A stretch of 64,000 nt of DNA from Saccharopolyspora_C sp040643635 (lineage in GTDB: Bacteria; Actinomycetota; Actinomycetes; Mycobacteriales; Pseudonocardiaceae). Numbering within the stretch: position 1 is the stretch's first letter; each line of letters starts with the position of its first letter. A program made the position numbers and the translations under genes. The notes under the pieces are model-generated. The model was given only the letters and a program-made list of their open reading frames with translations. It made no database searches and was not told the origin of the DNA. Below, one piece after another: positions 60,518 to 64,000 of this stretch. The stretch is from positions 46,340-110,339 of the forward strand of contig NZ_JBEYUS010000013.1 of NCBI RefSeq assembly GCF_040643635.1, given 5' to 3'.

Positions 60518-61099
60518 GTGCGCGGGCGATGGTGTGGTGCGGCGGTGATGGCGGCGGCGGTGGCCGCGGCGCCGTCGTGGTGGGTGCTGGTGCGCAGCCG
60601 TGGCCGGGTGCGGACGGTGGCCGACGTGCCCGACGCCGAGGTCGCGCTGGTGCTGGGCGCCGGGGTGCGCCGCGACGGGCTGCCGAGCCGGATCCTGCAG
60701 GGCAGGCTCGCCGTCGCGGTGGAGCTGCACCGGGCGGGCCGGGTGCGGTGGATCCTGGTCAGCGGCAGCCCGCACTCCCGCGGGTACAGCGAACCGGTCG
60801 TGATGCGGGACTTCCTGCTGCGCCACGGGATTCCGGAGCGGGCGGTGGTGATGGACGAGTCCGGTGTGGACACCTGGGCGTCCTGCCGCGGCGCGGTCGC
60901 GGACTTCGGGCTGCACGCGGTGACCGTGGTGACCTCGAAGTTCCACCTGCGCCGGTCGATCGCGCTGTGCCGCCGCGCCGGGATGGACGCCTGCGGGGTG
61001 GGGCACGACGCGGCGGCGGACGGGTTGCGGCGGGTGTCCGCGCGCGGTGCGCGGCGCGAGTTCCTGGCCGTGACGAAGGCGTTCTGGTTCAGCCGGTGA
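60518..61099 (+). CDS. DUF218 (SanA/YdcF/ElyC-like) membrane-anchored protein
   Basis: 193 residues from GTG 60518. One N-terminal helix (AAVMAAAVAAAPSWWVLV) anchors a DUF218 domain: ALVLGAGVRRDGLPSRILQG, WILVSGSP, MDESGVDTWASCRGA and VTVVTSKFHLRRSIALCRR are the family motifs. Members such as SanA and ElyC act in envelope integrity or lipid-carrier metabolism. The exact role here is unknown. CACACT six nt upstream may be a -10 for leaderless start. Confidence 0.88.
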   Translation: MRGRWCGAAVMAAAVAAAPSWWVLVRSRGRVRTVADVPDAEVALVLGAGVRRDGLPSRILQGRLAVAVELHRAGRVRWILVSGSPHSRGYSEPVVMRDFLLRHGIPERAVVMDESGVDTWASCRGAVADFGLHAVTVVTSKFHLRRSIALCRRAGMDACGVGHDAAADGLRRVSARGARREFLAVTKAFWFSR

Positions 61100-61129
61100 G
61101 CGCGGCGCGGTCGGCGCGCCGGGTCCGCT

Positions 61130-61440
61130 CGTGGTCGGCGCGTTCGTGATCCGCTCGCTGGTTCGCTCGCTCGTAGGCCGGATCCTGGTTCGCCCCTTGG
61201 TCCGGACGTTCGTAGGGCTCCTCTTGATCCGGACGTTCGTGGCCCGTCCTTGGCTCGCCCTTCGGCCCGCTCACTCGCAGTCCGCCCCTTGGTTCACCCG
61301 TTCGCGGTCCGCCTTTTGATCCGCTCCCTCGCGGTCCGTTCCTCGATCCGGCCGTCGGGGTCCTCCTCTTGATCCGGCCGGTCGCGGTCCGCCTTGTTCG
61401 CGCTCCCCCGGTTCGCCGGCCAACGGGCGCGGCGGCCGGA
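61130..61440. repeat. degenerate repeats between the DUF218 and cdhC genes
   Basis: Phrases such as GATCCGGACGTTCG, GGTCCGCC and CTCCTCTTGATCCGGCCG recur every ~25-40 bp. A minus-strand frame through it encodes basic low-complexity sequence without the GC-rich third-position pattern of real genes. The rest of 61441-61621 is the cdhC promoter region, with a drop in GC near 61540-61575. Confidence 0.6.
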
Positions 61441-61621
61441 CCGTGCGATCGACTGACTCGATGATCAGTTCTCCCCCGCACTCGCGGCCGGTTCTTTCGC
61501 TGGATTTCCGGCCTTTCTGCCTCCCGGTGCATCCCTCCCCGGACGGAGCATTGCGAATTTCGCAACTCGCTTGCTAGCGTCACCGCGGCCCGCGCCGGGC
61601 CGACCGCGACAGGGAGGGCGC

Positions 61622-62512
61622 ATGAACGAGGAAGTGATCATCACCGCCGCGTTGACGGGAGCGGGCGACACCGTCGGCCGCAGCGAGCACGTACCGGTGA
61701 CCCCCGAGCAGATCGCCGAGTCCGCCGTGCAGGCCGCCAACGCGGGCGCCGCCGTGGTGCACATCCACGTGCGCGACGTCGAGACCGGCCAGGGCTCCCG
61801 CGAGGTCCCGCTCTACCGCGAGGTCGTGCGCCGCATCCGCGAGTCCGATGTGGACGTCGTCATCAACCTGACCGCCGGGATGGGCGGCGACCTGGTGATC
61901 GACCCGGACGACCCGCTCAAGCCCGTCGACGGCACCGACCTGGTCAACGGCCTCGACCGGCTGCCGCACGTCGAAGAGCTGCTGCCGGACATCTGCACCA
62001 TGGACTGCGGTTCGCTGAACTTCGGCGAGGGCAGCCAGCTCTACATCAGCACCCCCGACATGCTGCGGGCCGGCGCGAAGCGCATCCAGGAGCTCGGCGT
62101 GAAGCCGGAGCTGGAGATCTTCGACACCGGGCAGCTGTGGTTCGCCACCAAGCTCATCGACGAGGGCCTCATCGACCCGCCGCCGCTTTTCCAGCTGTGC
62201 ACCGGCATCCCGTACGGCGCCCCCGCCGACCCGGGCGTGCTGCAGGCGATGGTGAACATGCTGCCGGAGGGCGCCAACTGGGCGAGCTTCGCGATCGGCC
62301 GCAACCAGCTGCCGTGGGTGGCGCAGTCCGCGCTGCTCGGCGGCCAGGTCCGCGTCGGGCTGGAGGACAACCTCTACCTGAGCAAGGGCGTGAAGGCCAC
62401 CAACGCGCAGCTCGTCGAGCGCGCCGTGACGATCATCGAGGGCATGGGCGCACGGATCGCCACCCCCGACCAGGCGCGCGCGAAGCTCGGCCTGAAGCGG
62501 CGGACCGCCTGA
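61622..62512 (+). CDS. cdhC: BKACE-family enzyme, 3-dehydrocarnitine cleavage (CdhC type)
   Basis: 296 residues from ATG 61622 (AGGGAGGGC upstream). The beta-keto acid cleavage fold (DUF849) is clear: VVHIHVRDVETGQGS with zinc-binding His residues, VINLTAGMGGDLVIDP, TMDCGSLNFG and ASFAIGRNQLPWVAQSALLGG. Followed at once by a carnitine dehydrogenase and a thioesterase, it should condense 3-dehydrocarnitine with acetyl-CoA to give betainyl-CoA and acetoacetate. Other BKACE substrates are possible, but the operon makes carnitine the best reading. Confidence 0.88.
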   Translation: MNEEVIITAALTGAGDTVGRSEHVPVTPEQIAESAVQAANAGAAVVHIHVRDVETGQGSREVPLYREVVRRIRESDVDVVINLTAGMGGDLVIDPDDPLKPVDGTDLVNGLDRLPHVEELLPDICTMDCGSLNFGEGSQLYISTPDMLRAGAKRIQELGVKPELEIFDTGQLWFATKLIDEGLIDPPPLFQLCTGIPYGAPADPGVLQAMVNMLPEGANWASFAIGRNQLPWVAQSALLGGQVRVGLEDNLYLSKGVKATNAQLVERAVTIIEGMGARIATPDQARAKLGLKRRTA

Positions 62513-63471
62513 TGGCGGCCCCGGTGGCACCGGAGGCGGTGCGCGAGGTCGCCTGCATCGGCGCAGGCGTGATCGGCGGCGGCTGGGCGGCGCACTTCCT
62601 GGCCCGCGGTTACCGGGTCACGGCGTGGGACCCGGCGCCGGACGCGGCGGAGAAGCTGCGGCGGCTGGTGGACGCGGCGTGGCCCGCGCTGACCGAACTG
62701 GACCTGGCCCCCGGCGCGTCCCGGGACGCGCTCACCGTCACCGCCACCCTGGAGGACGCGGTCGCGGGCGCCGAGTTCGTGCAGGAGAGCGCGCCGGAGG
62801 ACCTGGAGCTCAAGCAGGACCTGCTGGCCCGGATCGACGCGGCCACCCCGCCCGGCGTCGTGGTGTCCTCGTCCACCTCCGGTTACGGCATGACCGAGAT
62901 GCAGCAGCGCTGCGCCACCCCGGAACGCCTCGTGGTCGGGCACCCGTTCAACCCGCCGTACCTCATCCCGCTGGTGGAGGTCGTCGGCGGCGAGCGCACC
63001 TCCCCGGAGGCGGTCGCCTGGGCGTCCCGGTTCTTCGAGGTCGCCGGGAAATCGGTGATCACGATGGACCGGGAGGTGCCCGGGTTCATCGCGAACCGGT
63101 TGCAGGAGGCGCTGTGGCGGGAGGCGCTGCACATGGTCGCCGAAGGCGAGGCGACCGTGGAGCAGATCGACGCCTCCATCACCGAAGGGCCGGGGCTGCG
63201 CTGGCCGTTCCTCGGGCCCTGCCTGACCTTCCACCTCGCGGGCGGCGAAGGCGGCATGGCGCACATGCTCGACCACTTCGGGCCCTCGCTGAAATCGCCG
63301 TGGACCCGGCTGGAGGCACCGGAGCTGACCGCCGAGCTGCGGGACCGGATGGTGCAGGGCTGCGAGGAGACCGCCGACGGGCGCAGCATCGCCGAGCTGG
63401 TCGCCGACCGGGACCGCGCGGTGATCGCGGTGCTGCGCGCGGTGCGGGCCGTCCGGAGTGGTGGCGCGTGA
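62512..63471 (+). CDS. cdhA: L-carnitine dehydrogenase
   Basis: 319 residues from ATG 62512, overlapping the previous stop (TGATG). NAD-binding CIGAGVIGGGWAAHFLARGY, then FVQESAPEDLELKQ, SSSTSGYGMTEMQQR, VGHPFNPPYLIPLVEVVGG and the C-terminal GPGLRWPFLGPCLTFHLAGG. The length and the last motif match single-domain carnitine dehydrogenases, which oxidise L-carnitine to 3-dehydrocarnitine with NAD. Confidence 0.92.
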   Translation: MAAPVAPEAVREVACIGAGVIGGGWAAHFLARGYRVTAWDPAPDAAEKLRRLVDAAWPALTELDLAPGASRDALTVTATLEDAVAGAEFVQESAPEDLELKQDLLARIDAATPPGVVVSSSTSGYGMTEMQQRCATPERLVVGHPFNPPYLIPLVEVVGGERTSPEAVAWASRFFEVAGKSVITMDREVPGFIANRLQEALWREALHMVAEGEATVEQIDASITEGPGLRWPFLGPCLTFHLAGGEGGMAHMLDHFGPSLKSPWTRLEAPELTAELRDRMVQGCEETADGRSIAELVADRDRAVIAVLRAVRAVRSGGA

Positions 63472-63896
63472 CCGAGTTCCGGCAGCGGGTGCGGCCCGAG
63501 TGGATCGACTACAACGGGCACCTCAGCGAGGCCTACTACGTGCTGGTGTTCGGCTTCGCCACCGACGCGGTGATGGACCGGCTCGGCCTGGACGCCGCGT
63601 ATTTGGAGACCGGCCGGTCGCTATACACCGTGGAGGCGCACGTCCGCTACCTGCGCGAGGTCGGGCCGGACGCAGAGCTGGTGGTGACCTCGCGGATCGT
63701 CGGCGGCGGGCCGAAGAAGCTGGTGCTGTGCCACGAGATGGTGGTGGACGGGACCGCGGTGGCCACCGAGGAGCTGCTGGCGCTGCACGTCGATTCGGCC
63801 GCGGGCCGCGCGGTGCCGTTCCCGGACGAGATCGCGGCGCGCATCGCGGAGTGCACCGAACCGGCGCCGGAGTACGCGGGGCGCGCCATCGGCTGA
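63468..63896 (+). CDS. cdhB: hot-dog thioesterase, betainyl-CoA hydrolase (CdhB type)
   Basis: 142 residues from GTG 63468, sharing GTGA with the cdhA stop. The 4HBT hot-dog motif is WIDYNGHLSEAYYVLVFG. In carnitine operons this enzyme releases glycine betaine from betainyl-CoA. It completes cdhC-cdhA-cdhB. In other bacteria it may be fused to the dehydrogenase; here it is separate. Confidence 0.88.
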   Translation: MTEFRQRVRPEWIDYNGHLSEAYYVLVFGFATDAVMDRLGLDAAYLETGRSLYTVEAHVRYLREVGPDAELVVTSRIVGGGPKKLVLCHEMVVDGTAVATEELLALHVDSAAGRAVPFPDEIAARIAECTEPAPEYAGRAIG

Positions 63897-63902
63897 GCGG
63901 GA

Positions 63903-63921
63903 GTGAACGGACCGTTCGTCC
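63903..63921. repeat. left half of a GTGAACGG-family terminator
   Basis: GTGAACGGACCGTTCGTCC matches 18 of 19 bases at 41362 and 35828. The expected right arm is not found because the following sequence degenerates. Confidence 0.6.
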
Positions 63922-64000
63922 AGAAATATTTGTGGTAAGGGGCGGTTAAAACCCGACGGGGGGGGTGGAGGCCCGCCGGGGGGGAGGGGCCCCGCCGGGC
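63922..64000. other. low-quality contig-end sequence
   Basis: AT-rich start followed by G homopolymers (GACGGGGGGGGTGG, GCCGGGGGGGAGGGG) and repeated GCCCCGCCGGG words, unlike anything else in the window. Best read as the noisy end of an assembly. Confidence 0.6.

Noticed and set aside
61089..61583. Minus-strand 164-codon ORF between the DUF218 and cdhC genes
   Set aside because: Basic repetitive product, poor third-position GC bias, and it covers the cdhC promoter.

Overview
The window is chromosomal DNA from a high-GC actinomycete, most likely a Pseudonocardiaceae member (Saccharopolyspora/Amycolatopsis-like). This rests on composition and on gene content and order, not on a database search. 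Two blocks keep an order familiar from Mycobacterium and Streptomyces. Block one (about 10-26 kb) is purH-purN-perM-like-DUF5336-sucD-sucC-M23 peptidase-pcrA/uvrD1-chorismate mutase. Block two (about 41.5-58 kb) is guaA-cholesterol-oxidase-like GMC enzyme-guaB3-guaB2-DUF5319-rsdA-sigD-bldM-like-whiB (WhiD/WhiB3 type)-groEL1-groES. No rRNA, tRNA, CRISPR array, phage or transposase gene was seen.

Layout. 0-3 kb: the end of a LuxR-type regulator, an HSL-type esterase, an FMN reductase and a Dps protein. 3-10 kb: a contiguous SOS mutasome operon, imuA'-imuB-dnaE2, with two LexA boxes upstream; both imuA' and imuB carry in-frame low-complexity tandem repeats. 10-18 kb: perM-purN-purH and sucCD. 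18-27 kb: a large membrane protein, an M23 peptidase with a CRP-like site upstream, a GbsR/MarR regulator divergent from a methyltransferase, pcrA, and chorismate mutase behind an apparent Phe/Tyr leader peptide. 27-34 kb: two single-pass membrane proteins and two tandem Ser/Thr kinases, three of the four ending in what look like related small extracytoplasmic domains. 34-40 kb: LysR/EamA and a PspC-type two-component system with its divergent PspC partner. 40-50 kb: a secreted GH16 glucanase, guaA, a GMC oxidoreductase, guaB3, a TetR/NmrA pair and guaB2. 50-58 kb: sigD with its anti-sigma factor, a BldM-like regulator with a degenerate receiver, a MerR/B12-type regulator, whiB and groESL with a CIRCE operator. 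58-64 kb: PhoD phosphatase, a DUF218 protein and a cdhC-cdhA-cdhB carnitine catabolism operon. The last ~75 bases look like poor-quality contig-end sequence.

Most interesting points: (1) a 25-codon leader peptide with Phe-Tyr-Tyr codons inside a hairpin and a second terminator-like hairpin before chorismate mutase, starting 6 nt after a -10-like hexamer (probable leaderless transcript and attenuator); (2) a dispersed palindromic element in two inverted copies whose stem differs by three compensated base pairs; (3) a run of 9-bp repeats that puts an Asp-Arg-His tract into the conserved C-terminal module of ImuB; (4) a leaderless upstream ORF whose stop overlaps the start of the second kinase; (5) a strong 21-bp hairpin upstream of sigD.
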